64,000 nt of DNA from the NCBI GenBank assembly GCA_002240395.1, contig CP016836.1, positions 1,302,001 through 1,366,000 of the forward strand. The letters run 5' to 3'. The notes beneath the pieces are model-generated. The model searched no databases and was not told the DNA's origin. It saw nothing but the letters and a program-made list of their open reading frames with translations. Origin of the DNA: Xanthomonas citri pv. mangiferaeindicae. Lineage in GTDB: Bacteria; Pseudomonadota; Gammaproteobacteria; Xanthomonadales; Xanthomonadaceae. The position numbers and the translations under genes are program-made. Positions 19,405-30,034 of this stretch are shown here, piece after piece (position 1 is the first letter of the stretch; every line of letters starts with the position of its first letter).

Positions 19405-21219
19405 ATGCCACGCCTCCCGTTGTGCCTCGCCGCCGTCGTCCTCGTGTTCTCGTCGGCTGCGGCGCAGGCCGCACGTGTCGATCGTGTCGATATCTCGGGC
19501 CTCGATGAGGAAATGACCGAGAACGTGCGCGTCTCGCTGGCGCTGCACGATGCGATCGGCAAGGACGTGTCGGGACGGCGGATGGCGTATCTGATCCGCG
19601 AGGCCGAATCGCAGACGCGCAAGGCACTCGAGCCGTTCGGCTACTACTCGCCGACGATCGACGTGCAGCGCGAGCGCAAGGACGATGTCTTCTCGGTGCG
19701 CATCGTCGTCGATCTGGGCCAGCCGGTGCGCGTGCGCAATCGCGATATCGCGATCATCGGCCCCGGCGGCCAGGACCGGTACCTGGCGCGCGACTTGGCG
19801 AGCTTCGTGCCCGGCGAAGGCGGCGTGTTCAACCACGCCGACTACGACGGCAGCCGCAACCGGCTCAGCCGCCGTCTCAGCGAGCGCGGCTATTTCGACG
19901 CCGAGTTCGCCTCGCGCCGGGTCGAGATCACCCGCGCTGACCACGCCGCCGACATCGACCTGGTGTGGACCAGCGGCGAGCGCTACAACATGGGCCCGAC
20001 GACCTTCAAGCAGTCGCCCGAACCCGTCGTCAACGACGAACTGCTCGAACGCCTGGTCTACTGGGACGAAGGCAGCTACTACCACCAGGGCCGTCTCGAC
20101 CGCCTGCGCACCTCGCTCTCGCGGCTCGACTATTTCTCCACGATCGACATCGAGCCCAAGGTCGAGGACGCCAACGCCGAACGCGAGGTGCCGATCGAGG
20201 TGTCGCTGACGCCGGCCAAGCGCAGCATCTACACCTCGGGCGTGAGCTACGGCACCGACAGCGGGGCGGGCATCCGGCTCGGCGTCGAACGCCGCTACGT
20301 CAACATGCGCGGCCACAAGGCGCTGGCGCAGCTCGACTATGCGCAGCGCCGCAAGACGCTGACGCTGCAGTACCGCATCCCCGCGTTCGCCTGGCTCGAC
20401 GGCTGGTACACCGCCAGCCTGCAGGCCGCCGACGAGCAGACCGATTACATCGACTCGCGCCGTGTCGAGCTGGTCGGCAGTCGCAGCGGCCAGTACAACG
20501 ACCGTCTGAACCTGATCGCCTCGCTGCACGTGTTGCGCGAGCGCTGGGCCTACGCGCCCGAGGAAGACCCCGATGCCCCGGCCGATCCGGACGACGAATT
20601 CGCCGGCGCCCTGTACCGCTACGCCACGTTCGCCTATCCCTCGCTGCGCGCCGAGTACATCGATGTCGACGACCGGCTGTTCCCGACCGCGGGCATCGGC
20701 GGCTCGGTGATGCTGCGTGGCGGCATCGAAGGCGCGGCGTCCGATGCGACGTTCACCCAGCTGCATGCGCGCGCGAGCTGGTTCCGCGGCATCGGCGAAT
20801 CGAGCCGGCTGATCGTGCGCGGCGAGCTCGGTCACACCTTCACCAATGCGCTGGTCGCGATGCCGCCGAGCCTGCGTTTCTATGCCGGCGGCGACCGCAG
20901 CATCCGCGGGTACGACTGGCGCGAAGTCGGCCCACGCATTCCCGCACGCGACGGCCGCAAGGCCTATGCGCTGGGCGCCAAGAACGTGGTCACCGCCAGC
21001 GTCGAGTTCGAGCGCTACTTCACCGAGACGATCGGCGCAGCGGTCTTCGTCGACAGCGGCGATGCGTTCGACGGCACCTCGCCGAACTGGCGCACCGGCG
21101 TGGGCATCGGCGCGCGTTACAAGTCGCCGGTCGGCCCGCTCAAGCTCGACATCGGCCGCGGCCTCGACAATCCCGATTCGGCGTTCACGATCGGCCTGAG
21201 CATCGGCGCGGAGTTCTAG
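19405..21219 (+). CDS. tamA: translocation and assembly module outer-membrane protein TamA
   Basis: 604 residues. Signal peptide (MPRLPLCLAAVVLVFSSAAAQA) then POTRA domains (about residues 25-240) and a C-terminal Omp85-type beta barrel. The RGYDWREVGPR segment is the conserved barrel loop motif and the protein ends in a terminal Phe (IGAEF), typical for outer-membrane barrels. TamA with TamB spans the periplasm and helps assemble or supply the outer membrane. ATG 19405 is chosen over the upstream TTG 19378 because it gives a clean signal peptide. tamB begins two bases after the stop. Confidence 0.93.
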   Translation: MPRLPLCLAAVVLVFSSAAAQAARVDRVDISGLDEEMTENVRVSLALHDAIGKDVSGRRMAYLIREAESQTRKALEPFGYYSPTIDVQRERKDDVFSVRIVVDLGQPVRVRNRDIAIIGPGGQDRYLARDLASFVPGEGGVFNHADYDGSRNRLSRRLSERGYFDAEFASRRVEITRADHAADIDLVWTSGERYNMGPTTFKQSPEPVVNDELLERLVYWDEGSYYHQGRLDRLRTSLSRLDYFSTIDIEPKVEDANAEREVPIEVSLTPAKRSIYTSGVSYGTDSGAGIRLGVERRYVNMRGHKALAQLDYAQRRKTLTLQYRIPAFAWLDGWYTASLQAADEQTDYIDSRRVELVGSRSGQYNDRLNLIASLHVLRERWAYAPEEDPDAPADPDDEFAGALYRYATFAYPSLRAEYIDVDDRLFPTAGIGGSVMLRGGIEGAASDATFTQLHARASWFRGIGESSRLIVRGELGHTFTNALVAMPPSLRFYAGGDRSIRGYDWREVGPRIPARDGRKAYALGAKNVVTASVEFERYFTETIGAAVFVDSGDAFDGTSPNWRTGVGIGARYKSPVGPLKLDIGRGLDNPDSAFTIGLSIGAEF

Positions 21220-21221
21220 AG

Positions 21222-24200
21222 ATGGCTTTCCGGCGCGACCGTCTGCCCGACGACCTGACCCCCGAAGCGCGCGAGGCGCGCATCGCCGAACTGCGCCAGC
21301 GCCGACGCGCACGCAGACGCAAGCTGGCGATCCGCAGTGCGATCGGCATCGCCGTGCTGGCGGTGCTGGTCATCGGCCTGGTGTGGTGGCTGCTGACCAC
21401 GTTCGGCGGACGCGACTTCCTGCTGCACCAGATCGCATCGCGCCTGCCGGCGGGCACGGAACTGACCTGGCGCGCGGCCGAGGGCCCCGCGTCGGGCCCG
21501 CTGACGATGTACGACGTGCGCTATGTGCAGCGCAGCTGCCCGGACGTCGAGGAACAGCCGGTGCCCTACGGGCAGTGCGACGAGCCGCGGGTGCTGACCT
21601 TCGCCGCCGCACGCGTGACCATCGACCCGGCGCTGATGCCGCTGGTCGGCCGGCGCCTGCGTCTGGATGTGCTCGATATCGATCAGGCGGTGCTGGAACT
21701 GCCGGCGCCGGTCGACACGCCGTTCGAGTTGCCGCGCTGGCCCGATTCGCTGCCGCGCATCGACCTGCCGCTGTCGCTGCAGGCCGACACCATCCGCGTC
21801 GACGGCTTCCGGGTCACGCGCATGGGCGAGCCGATGATCGACGTGCGCACGCTGCGCGGCGGGCTCGATGCGCAGCAGGGCGAACTGCGGCTGACCGGGA
21901 TCGTCGTCGACAGCGACCGCGGCCGGTTCACCGCAGACGGCGTCTACGCACCGGACGACGACTATCGGATGGACCTGACCGCCAGCGCGCTGATGCCGGC
22001 ACCGCCCGGGCGCACGCGGCCGCGCATCGGCCTGGTCGCGCGCGGCGATCTGGCGCATCTGGACGTCGCGGCGATCGGCCACGCACCGGCGCCGCTGCGC
22101 GCACTGATCACGCTGCGCGGTCGCGACGATCCGGGCTGGGCACTGCGCGCCGACACTACGCGGCTCGACCCGTCGCTGCTGGTCGGCAACGGCGAGCCGG
22201 GCACGCCGCTGGCCTTCGACCTGCGCGCCGACGGCACCGGCGGCGCGGCGACGCTGCAAGGCAAGGTCACGATCGGCGAGCCCGACGCCGCACCGCTGGC
22301 CGTGGTGCTGCAGCCTTCCAAGCTCCGGCTCGAGGACCAGCGCCTGGACATCGAACAGCTGGTCGTCGACACCTTCGACGGGCGGGTGACGCTGCGCGGC
22401 CATGCCGATGTCGCCGAGCCCGGCGATGTGCGGTTCCGCTTCGCGGTCAATGCCCGCGGCGTGCAGTTCGGCGCCGACCCCGACAGCGCCGATCCGGCGC
22501 CGCCGATCGTCGCCGATGCGGACCTCGGCATCGCCGGCAGCACCGCGGCATGGGCGGCGATCGGCAAGGCGGGCATCGAACGCGAGGGCCTGCGCGCACG
22601 CGTCGATTTCGACGGCCGCGGCGACGCACAGCGCATGCGTCTGCACACCGCGCACGTCGAGATGCCGACCGGCACGCTCGATGCGACCGGCGATGTGGCC
22701 TGGGCTCCGGCACTGCAATGGGACATCGCCGCGACCCTGGCCGGTTTCGATCCGGGTTACTTCGCCCGCGACTGGAAGGGCGCGGTGAACGGACGCCTGG
22801 CCACGACCGGCAGCACCCGCGACGACGGCGGCCTGGACGTGGCCGTCGAGGCCGACCAACTCGGCGGTACGCTGCGCGCACGGCGGCTCGACGGCCGCGC
22901 GACATTCGCGATGCACGGGCCGGCCCGCGACGCCGGCGAGGCCGGACGCAGCGATTTCGAGGGCGAGGTCGCACTGACGCTCGGCGGTAGCCGCGTCGAT
23001 GCGCGCGCCAAGGTCGCCGACACCCTGGACATCGACGCCAAGCTGGCGCCGTTGCAACTGGCCGACTTCCTGCCCCAGGGCGGCGGTACGCTGCAGGGCA
23101 CGCTGCGGGTCACCGGTGCGCGCACGGCGCCCGACATCGCGGCCGACCTGTCCGGCACCGCGCTGCGTTTCGGCGACTACGCCGCGGCCAGCGCCCGGGT
23201 CGACGGCCGCCTGCCGTGGCGCAGCGATGCCGGCACGCTCGAGGTCTCGGCCAGCGGCGTGCAGGCCGGCGTCGCGCTGGACACGGTGCAGGTGTCGGCG
23301 CGCGGCGCGATCACCGCCCTGCAGCTGCAGGCCGATGCGCGCGGCGAGATCGGCGCGCTGGCGCTGTCGGGCGAGGCCTCCCAGCGCAACGGTGGCTGGC
23401 AGGGCACCCTGGCCACGCTGCGCTTGGCACCGACGACGGGCGCGAGCTGGGCGTTGCAGGGCCCGGCGAAGTTCGCTCAGACCGGTGCGCGCATCACGTT
23501 GTCGGAAAGTTGCTTTGCCTCCAGCGGCGGCGGCTCGCTGTGCGCCAGCGCGGACTGGCCGCGCCAGGGCGTGAGCGTGCGCGGCGAGCGGCTGCCGCTC
23601 GCGCTCGCCACGCCCTATCTGCCCGAGCAGGACGGCGGGCAGGCGTTCGCGCTGCGCGGCGAGATCGCGCTCGAAGGGCGCGCCCGCCCGGTGGGCAACG
23701 GCTTTGCCGGCAGCGCCAGCGTGCGCTCGGCCAGCGGCGGCGTGCGCACGTCCGAGCGCGCGCGTAATGACGTGATCGCCTACGACGATCTCGCGCTCGA
23801 CGCCGAGTTCGACGCCAACCGGCTCAGCGCGCGCCTGACGACGACGCTCAACGAGGTTGGCCGCGTGCAGGCGGAAGTCACCAATGGCTGGGATGCGTAT
23901 TCGCCGCTGTCGGGCTCGCTGGTCGCCCATGTCGAGGACCTGACCTTCGTCGAGCTGTTCTCGCCCGATATCGTCGAGCCCAAGGGCCGCCTGACCGCCG
24001 ACATCCGGCTGGGCGGCACCCGCGCGCAGCCGACGATCGGGGGCCAGGCGCGGCTGAGCGATTTCACGACCGAGATCCCGTCGCTGGCGATCGCGCTCGA
24101 AGACGGCAATGTCGGCCTCGATGCGCTGCCCGACGGCACCGCCCGCATCAGCGGCAATGTGCGCTCGGGCAAGGGCACGCTCGACATCGACGGCCGGCTG

Positions 24201-25169
24201 GACTGGCAAGGCGAGGCGACGCCGCTGGAGCTCAACCTGCGCGGGACCGATGTGCTGGCCGCCGACACCAGCGACATGCACATCATCGCCTCGCCCGACA
24301 TCACCGTGCGCTATGCGGCGCAGCAACCGCTCAACGTCACCGGCAAGGTCTTCGTCGATGTCGCGCTGCTGGATCTCGAACGCCTGAGCGAAGGCGTGTC
24401 GGCCTCGCCCGACGTGGTCGTGCTCGACCCGATCGATCCCGACGACAGCGGCACCGCCTCGTCGCTGGCGCTGGATCTGACGGTGGGCGTGGGCGAGAAC
24501 GTCGGTCTGCGCGGCTTCGGCTTCGATGGCCGCATGCGCGGCGAGCTGCGCGTGCGCGCCGTGCCCGGCCGCGAGATGACCGGCAATGGACGCCTGTCGG
24601 TCGATGGCCGCTACAAGGCCTACGGGCAGGAATTGAAGGTCACCCGCGGCAATCTGGTCTTCAACAACAGTCCGGTCGCCGACCCGGTGCTCGATGTGCG
24701 CGCCGAGCGCCGCATCGATGCCGAGGACATCACCGCCGGTATCGACGTCAGCGGCCGCGCCTCCGCGCCGCAGGTCAACGTCTGGACCGATCCGTCCAGC
24801 GACGATTCCCAGGCGCTGTCGTACCTGGTGCTGGGCCGCTCGGCCTCCAGCCTGACCAGTGCCGAAGGCCAGCAGCTCGACGCCGCCGCCACCGCGCTCA
24901 ACGCCGGCGGCGACCTGATCGCCGGCCAGCTCGGCAGCAAGATCGGGCTCGACAACGCCGGCATCAGCCAGTCGCGTGCGCTCGGCGGCAGCGTGCTGGG
25001 CGTCGGCAAGCAGCTGTCGCCGCGGCTGTACGTCGGCTTCGGCGTGTCGCTGCTGGGCACCGGCCAAGTGCTGACGCTCAAGTACCTGCTCAGCCGGGGC
25101 TTCGATGTCGAGATCGAATCGAGCACGCTGGAAAACCGCGGCTCGGTGAACTGGCGGCACGAGCGCTGA
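21222..25169 (+). CDS. tamB: translocation and assembly module inner-membrane protein TamB
   Basis: 1315 residues, the expected large size. A short basic cytoplasmic segment (RRARRRKLAIRS) is followed by one membrane helix (about residues 33-56), then a very long periplasmic beta-helical repeat region typical of AsmA-like lipid-transfer proteins. The C-terminal DUF490 domain is clear: YKAYGQELKVTRGNLVFNN, DPVLDVRAER, and SDDSQALSYLVLGR. It is two bases from tamA, one transcript. Confidence 0.95.
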   Translation: MAFRRDRLPDDLTPEAREARIAELRQRRRARRRKLAIRSAIGIAVLAVLVIGLVWWLLTTFGGRDFLLHQIASRLPAGTELTWRAAEGPASGPLTMYDVRYVQRSCPDVEEQPVPYGQCDEPRVLTFAAARVTIDPALMPLVGRRLRLDVLDIDQAVLELPAPVDTPFELPRWPDSLPRIDLPLSLQADTIRVDGFRVTRMGEPMIDVRTLRGGLDAQQGELRLTGIVVDSDRGRFTADGVYAPDDDYRMDLTASALMPAPPGRTRPRIGLVARGDLAHLDVAAIGHAPAPLRALITLRGRDDPGWALRADTTRLDPSLLVGNGEPGTPLAFDLRADGTGGAATLQGKVTIGEPDAAPLAVVLQPSKLRLEDQRLDIEQLVVDTFDGRVTLRGHADVAEPGDVRFRFAVNARGVQFGADPDSADPAPPIVADADLGIAGSTAAWAAIGKAGIEREGLRARVDFDGRGDAQRMRLHTAHVEMPTGTLDATGDVAWAPALQWDIAATLAGFDPGYFARDWKGAVNGRLATTGSTRDDGGLDVAVEADQLGGTLRARRLDGRATFAMHGPARDAGEAGRSDFEGEVALTLGGSRVDARAKVADTLDIDAKLAPLQLADFLPQGGGTLQGTLRVTGARTAPDIAADLSGTALRFGDYAAASARVDGRLPWRSDAGTLEVSASGVQAGVALDTVQVSARGAITALQLQADARGEIGALALSGEASQRNGGWQGTLATLRLAPTTGASWALQGPAKFAQTGARITLSESCFASSGGGSLCASADWPRQGVSVRGERLPLALATPYLPEQDGGQAFALRGEIALEGRARPVGNGFAGSASVRSASGGVRTSERARNDVIAYDDLALDAEFDANRLSARLTTTLNEVGRVQAEVTNGWDAYSPLSGSLVAHVEDLTFVELFSPDIVEPKGRLTADIRLGGTRAQPTIGGQARLSDFTTEIPSLAIALEDGNVGLDALPDGTARISGNVRSGKGTLDIDGRLDWQGEATPLELNLRGTDVLAADTSDMHIIASPDITVRYAAQQPLNVTGKVFVDVALLDLERLSEGVSASPDVVVLDPIDPDDSGTASSLALDLTVGVGENVGLRGFGFDGRMRGELRVRAVPGREMTGNGRLSVDGRYKAYGQELKVTRGNLVFNNSPVADPVLDVRAERRIDAEDITAGIDVSGRASAPQVNVWTDPSSDDSQALSYLVLGRSASSLTSAEGQQLDAAATALNAGGDLIAGQLGSKIGLDNAGISQSRALGGSVLGVGKQLSPRLYVGFGVSLLGTGQVLTLKYLLSRGFDVEIESSTLENRGSVNWRHER

Positions 25170-25220
25170 GCCGCGCTCGGCCGCGCTGGACCCGCCGGCG
25201 CGGGGGCCGGCGGTCAGCGG

Positions 25221-26525
25221 TCAGCGCACGAGCCGCGCGCCTTGCAGTTGCGCCGCGCCGTCGATGACGTCGGTCCAGACCACATAGGCCTGCCCACCGA
25301 GCACCTGCAACTGCGGGAAGCCGGTCGCACGCCCACGCCCCTGCAGGCGGGCGAGTTCGATGCGCTCGTATTCGGTCGAAAGGTCCGGGCTGCGCCGCGA
25401 GAGCCACAGCGACTGGCCGTCGGCCTCATCCTCGCGCAGCCACACCGCCCAGGCCTGCGCGTCGTCGAGCGCGACGGCCACGCGCCCCTGTACCGCCGGG
25501 CCGCTGTCGAGCACCACCGGATCGGCGAAAGCATCGCCGGCATCGACGCTGCGCGCCAGTTGCACGCGCGGCGTGTCGCCGGCGGCGGTGTACCAGCCCA
25601 CCAGCACCGCATCACCCTGCGCCGCGACCGCCGGGCCGTTCACCGGGCAGGCGGGCATCGTCCAGTCATCGGCGTGCACGCGCGCCGGTGTGCGCCAGGC
25701 GCCGTTCTCCAGGCGCGTCAGCATGACGTCGCGGACCTCGGCCTCGGTGCGGCCACGATAGACGACCACCGGGCCGCGCCCGGTGACCGCCGCCGCGGTC
25801 TGGCAGCAATCGCAGACGCGGGCATCGATCTCGTGCTCGACCGTGCGTTGCAGATTGGCGTCGAACACCGCCGCGCGCAGGGTCATCGGTGCGCCCTCGT
25901 GCGCGGCGTGGTCGCCGTCGGCATCGTCGGCATGGCCACCGCCGGTGTTGCGGCCATCGAGCCAGGCCAGGCCGAGACCACCGCCCTGCGCCCACATCGA
26001 CACGAAGCCGTGCTCGGTGGCAGTGCCGTCATCGTGCGCGGGGATTGGCGCGCTCCAGTTGGCCCCGCCGTCGCGCGAGCGCGCGAGCACCACGTCGTAG
26101 GCGTAGGGCGCGTCGCCGCGCTTCTGCAACCAGTGCGCCCACAGCGCGCCGTCGGGCGTGGGCAGCACGTGCGGAGTGTCGGCCCAGTTGACGAACATGC
26201 GGTTGCCGATCGCGATCGTGGTCGGCGCATTGCGCCAGCGCTGCGCGGACGGGTCGAAGCGCGAGTACTGGAATGCATGACGGCGCCCCTGCCGCGAATT
26301 GATCCAGCTCAGCACCAGCAAGCCGTCGGGCCCGGCGACGAGGTCGGGCGCGCTCGAGCCTGGCCCGGTGGCCGGCAACGGCCAGTCCACGCGCTGGCTC
26401 GGCGCATCGACAGGCGTATTGGCGGCGGGTGCGGCCGGGGCTGCCTCCTGGCCGCCGCATCCGGCGAACGCGAGCGCGAGCAGGCTGGGCAGGAGGATGC
26501 GCGGAGCGCGGAGCGGACGGGACAT
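25221..26525 (-). CDS. sialidase-fold lipoprotein of unknown substrate
   Basis: 434 residues from ATG 26525. The N-terminus is a lipoprotein signal (LLPSLLALAFAGC, lipobox FAGC). The rest is a beta-propeller-like repeat with sialidase/BNR-type strands (SRDGGANWSAPIPA, RSVDAGDAF). A CDCCQTAAAV motif mid-protein is typical of a propeller family often annotated exo-alpha-sialidase without proof of sialic acid activity. The Arg triad of true sialidases is not evident to me. It is divergent from the DUF2007 gene and converges with tamB. Confidence 0.65.
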   Translation of the reverse strand: MSRPLRAPRILLPSLLALAFAGCGGQEAAPAAPAANTPVDAPSQRVDWPLPATGPGSSAPDLVAGPDGLLVLSWINSRQGRRHAFQYSRFDPSAQRWRNAPTTIAIGNRMFVNWADTPHVLPTPDGALWAHWLQKRGDAPYAYDVVLARSRDGGANWSAPIPAHDDGTATEHGFVSMWAQGGGLGLAWLDGRNTGGGHADDADGDHAAHEGAPMTLRAAVFDANLQRTVEHEIDARVCDCCQTAAAVTGRGPVVVYRGRTEAEVRDVMLTRLENGAWRTPARVHADDWTMPACPVNGPAVAAQGDAVLVGWYTAAGDTPRVQLARSVDAGDAFADPVVLDSGPAVQGRVAVALDDAQAWAVWLREDEADGQSLWLSRRSPDLSTEYERIELARLQGRGRATGFPQLQVLGGQAYVVWTDVIDGAAQLQGARLVR

Positions 26526-26599
26526 GCGCGACCTCGACGTGAGAACGTGTTCAGTGCGCAAGGGTACTCTTTGGCTGTGTTCGCCGCCGTCGCCATCCG

Positions 26600-26950
26600 A
26601 TGACCGTCATCGTCGCCCGCTACACCGATCCGCTCGAGGCGCAGCTCGTCTGCGGCCGCCTGCAGGCCGAGGGCATCGACGCCTTCGTCGGCGACGCGCA
26701 CATGGCGCTGGCGAACTGGGAATGGCGACTGGCGATCGGTGGGGTCAAGGTGCACGTGCCCGATGCCGAGCTGGCGCGGGCCCGCGCGATCGTCGCCGAG
26801 CTCGATGCCGGCGCATACACGCTTTCCGACCAGGACACGCCGATGCCGGCGCCGGTGCCGGTCGATCGCGAGAGCTGGTCGAGCCGTCTGGCCTGGGTGG
26901 CGCTGGTGGTGTTTCAGCTGCCGCTGCCCTGGCGCCGGCGCCGGCGATAG
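26600..26950 (+). CDS. DUF2007 domain protein
   Basis: 116 residues. The N-terminal part matches the DUF2007 pattern: ARYTDPLEAQLVCGRLQAEGIDAFVGDAHM, then VKVHVPDAELARARAIV. The domain resembles the small regulatory-fold proteins found near signal-transducing GTPase or PII-like systems, but no function is established. The C-terminus has a hydrophobic stretch followed by an Arg cluster (PWRRRRR), possibly a membrane anchor. Confidence 0.75.
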   Translation: MTVIVARYTDPLEAQLVCGRLQAEGIDAFVGDAHMALANWEWRLAIGGVKVHVPDAELARARAIVAELDAGAYTLSDQDTPMPAPVPVDRESWSSRLAWVALVVFQLPLPWRRRRR

Positions 26951-27054
26951 CGGGCGGGACCTGCGCGCGGCGGCCTTGTCAACGGGTTCCGCTGCCGCGA
27001 CCCGGGGGCCACAATCCGCCCGCGGCGCCGCTGCCGCGACAGCTTTCGGAACCG

Positions 27055-29402
27055 ATGTACCAGCCCGACGCCGCCCTTTCCCGTAGAATCGCCGAGACCA
27101 TCGCCGCCGAGATCGGCGCCCAGCCCACCCAGGCGATCAGCGCGATCGCGCTGCTCGACGAAGGCGCGACCGTGCCGTTCATCGCGCGCTACCGCAAAGA
27201 AGTCACCGGCGGCCTGGACGACACCCAACTGCGCAACCTCGAGGTTCGCTTGGGCTACTTGCGCGAGCTCGAAGAGCGGCGCGCCGCGATCCTGGCGAGC
27301 ATCGACGAGCAGGGCAAGCTCACGCCCGAACTGCGTGGCGACATCGAGGCCGCCGACAGCAAGGCGCGGCTCGAGGACCTGTATCTGCCCTACAAGCCCA
27401 AGCGCCGCACGCGCGCGCAGATCGCCCGCGAGGCCGGACTCGAGCCGCTGGCCGACGGTCTGCTGGCCGATCCCACGCAAGTGCCCGAGGACGTCGCCGC
27501 CGGTTTCGTCGATGCCGACAAGGGCGTGGCCGACGTCAAGGCCGCGCTCGAGGGTGCGCGCGCGATCCTGATCGAACGCTGGGGCGAGGACGCGGCGCTG
27601 ATCGGCGAACTGCGCACCTGGCTCGACGCGAACGGCGTGATCCGGGCGAAGGTCGTCGAGGGCAAGGAAGCGGCCGGCGAGAAGTTCCGCGACTACTTCG
27701 ACCATGCCGAGCCGCTGGCGAAGATTCCCTCGCACCGCCTGCTGGCGCTGCTGCGCGGCCGGCGCGAGGAGTTCCTGACCCTCGAACTCGATCCCGGCCC
27801 CGATGCCGAGCAGGGCAACGCCTACGCCGAGGGCCGCATCGCGCTGCATGCCGGCATCGCCGAGCGCGGCCGCCCGGCCGATGCCTGGCTGCGCAATGCC
27901 TGCCGGCTGGCCTGGCGCGCGAAGATCCACCTGCATCTGATGATCGACCTGCTGGGCAAGGCGCGCGAGAAGGCCGAGGGCGAGGCGATCGAAGTGTTCG
28001 GCGACAACCTCAAGGATCTGCTGCTGGCCGCACCGGCCGGCCCCAAGACCGTGCTCGGGCTCGACCCGGGCATCCGCACCGGCTGCAAGATCGCGGTGGT
28101 CGATGCGACCGGCAAACTGGTCGCCACCGAGACGATCTACCCGCACGAGCCGCGCCGGCAGTGGGACCAGTCGCTGCACGTGCTGCAGGCGCTGTGCGCG
28201 CGGCACGGCGTGCAACTGGTCGCGATCGGTAACGGCACCGCCTCGCGCGAGACCGACCGCCTGGTCGCCGATCTGATCAAGCGCGCGCCCGAACTGAAAC
28301 TGCAGAAGATCGTCGTCAGCGAAGCTGGCGCGTCGGTGTACTCGGCCTCCGAAACCGCCGCGCGCGAGTTCCCGCAGCTCGACGTGTCGCTGCGCGGCGC
28401 GGTGTCGATCGCGCGGCGCCTGCAGGACCCGCTGGCCGAACTGGTGAAGATCGAGCCCAAGGCGATCGGTGTGGGCCAGTACCAGCACGACGTCGACCAG
28501 TACCGGCTGGCGCGCGCACTCGATGCCAAGGTCGAGGACTGCGTCAACGCGGTCGGCGTGTTCGTCAACACCGCGTCCAGCGCGCTGCTGGCGCGCGTGT
28601 CCGGGCTGTCGGCCGGGGTCGCCGAGAACATCGTCGTGCATCGCGACGCCAACGGGCCGTTCAAGCGCCGCCGCGATCTGCTCAAGGTCCCGCGTCTGGG
28701 CGAGAAGACATTCGAGCAGTGCGCGGGTTTCCTGCGCATCGCCGACGGCGATGAACCGCTCGATGCATCGTCGGTGCACCCGAGGCCTATCCGGTGGTCG
28801 AGCGCATCGTTGCGGCCACCGGCCGCCCGATCGCCTCGCTGATCGGCGACGGCAGCTTCGTGCGCGGGCTCAAGCCGGCGCAGTTCACCGACGCACGCTT
28901 CGGCGAGCCCACGGTGCGCGACATCCTCAAGGAGCTGGAGAAGCCCGGTCGCGACCCGCGGCCGGAGTTCAAGGCCGCACAGTTCGCTGAGGGCGTGGAG
29001 GACATCAAGGACCTGCGCGAAGGCATGATCCTCGAAGGCGTGGTCAGTAACGTCGCCGCCTTCGGCGCGTTCGTCGACATCGGCGTGCATCAGGACGGCC
29101 TGGTGCACATCTCGGCGTTGTCGGACACCTTCGTCAAGGACCCGCGCGATGTGGTCAAGGCCGGCGACATCGTCAAGGTCAAGGTGCTGGAGGTCGACGT
29201 GGCGCGCAAGCGCATCGCGCTGACCCGGCGCCTGGACGATACGCCCACACCGCGCGAGGCGCGCGGATCGCGCGACGCCGCAACGCGCGATTCGCGCGGG
29301 CCCGGCCGCGGCGGCCGCCCGGGCGGCGGTGCGCCCAAGCCGAGTGCGCCGCCGGCCAACAACGCGCTCGCCGACGCCTTCGCACGCGCCCGCCGCAGCT
29401 GA
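27055..29402 (+). pseudogene. tex: transcription accessory protein Tex, frameshifted as written
   Basis: Tex is an RNA-binding protein with helix-hairpin-helix, YqgF/RNase H-like and S1 domains. The N-terminal part starts at ATG 27055 (GATVPFIARYRKEVTGGLDD) and contains the YqgF-like core (LGLDPGIRTGCKIAVVD) and the HhH (FVNTASSALLARVSGLS). At about 28779-28782 (CACCCGAGG) the frame shifts; the rest, with EAYPVVERI and the S1 domain (GMILEGVVSNVAAFGAFVDIG), is in the -1 frame. One restored base gives about 782 residues, the normal Tex length. All domains are otherwise intact, so a sequence error is the likely explanation. Confidence 0.9.
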
Positions 29403-29527
29403 TCCCGCCTGCGGGCCGCGTGCCGGACAAGCACACGGACGGCGCCACGTCATTGCGTCCGATCAAGGCCGGTCCCCGGATCGCCGCCCAAGATGCTCTG
29501 CAACCAGAGGGATGCGGGGCGCGGACG

Positions 29528-29989
29528 ATGTCGGTAGTGGTATGGCGGGACGAGCTGGACACGGGTATCGATGTCATCGATGGCCAGCACCGGCGGATCG
29601 TCGACATGATCAACCAGCTCGAACTCGCGCGGCACGGGCACTCGCGCGAAGCCGTCAGCGAGGTGCTCGATGAGCTGGTCGACTACACGCTCTCGCATTT
29701 CGCGTTCGAAGAGGCGCTGATGGAGGAAGCGGGCTATGCGTTCTGCGCCGCCCATCGCCGTGTCCACGAACTGTTTGCGCGCCGCGTCCAGGAGTATCGG
29801 CTGCGCTTCCAGGCCGGCGAGGACATGCTCGATGAGCTGCGTGCGATGCTCGTGCGCTGGTTGTTCAACCATATCCGCAGCGACGACAAGGCGTACTCGC
29901 CGACCGTCAAGCAGCATCTCAACGGCTTCACCAGTACCCACGAGAACGGCGGCTGGCTGCGTCGCACCCTGCTGCGCTTCTTCCGCTGA
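29528..29989 (+). CDS. bacteriohemerythrin
   Basis: 153 residues with the hemerythrin di-iron ligand pattern: His21 in DGQHRRIVDMIN, His57 and Glu61 in SHFAFEEALM, His76 and His80 in AAHRRVHELF, and His115 with Asp119 or Asp120 in NHIRSDD. Such proteins bind O2 reversibly or act in oxygen sensing/delivery in the cytoplasm. ATG 29528 gives the canonical VVWRDELDTGIDVIDGQH start; the longer upstream frame is not supported. C-terminal basic tail GGWLRRTLLRFFR. Confidence 0.9.
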   Translation: MSVVVWRDELDTGIDVIDGQHRRIVDMINQLELARHGHSREAVSEVLDELVDYTLSHFAFEEALMEEAGYAFCAAHRRVHELFARRVQEYRLRFQAGEDMLDELRAMLVRWLFNHIRSDDKAYSPTVKQHLNGFTSTHENGGWLRRTLLRFFR

Positions 29990-30034
29990 AGCAAAAGCCG
30001 GCGCAGCGCTCGCGCACGTGCAGTAACGCCGGAC

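Noticed and set aside
18175..21312. Antisense open frame opposite glyS and tamA
   Set aside because: Both sense genes are clear and full length; the antisense frame has no recognisable domain.
21216..25160. Very long antisense open frame opposite tamB (about 1314 codons)
   Set aside because: The sense frame encodes full-length TamB; the antisense frame is low-complexity Arg/Ala/Gln-rich.
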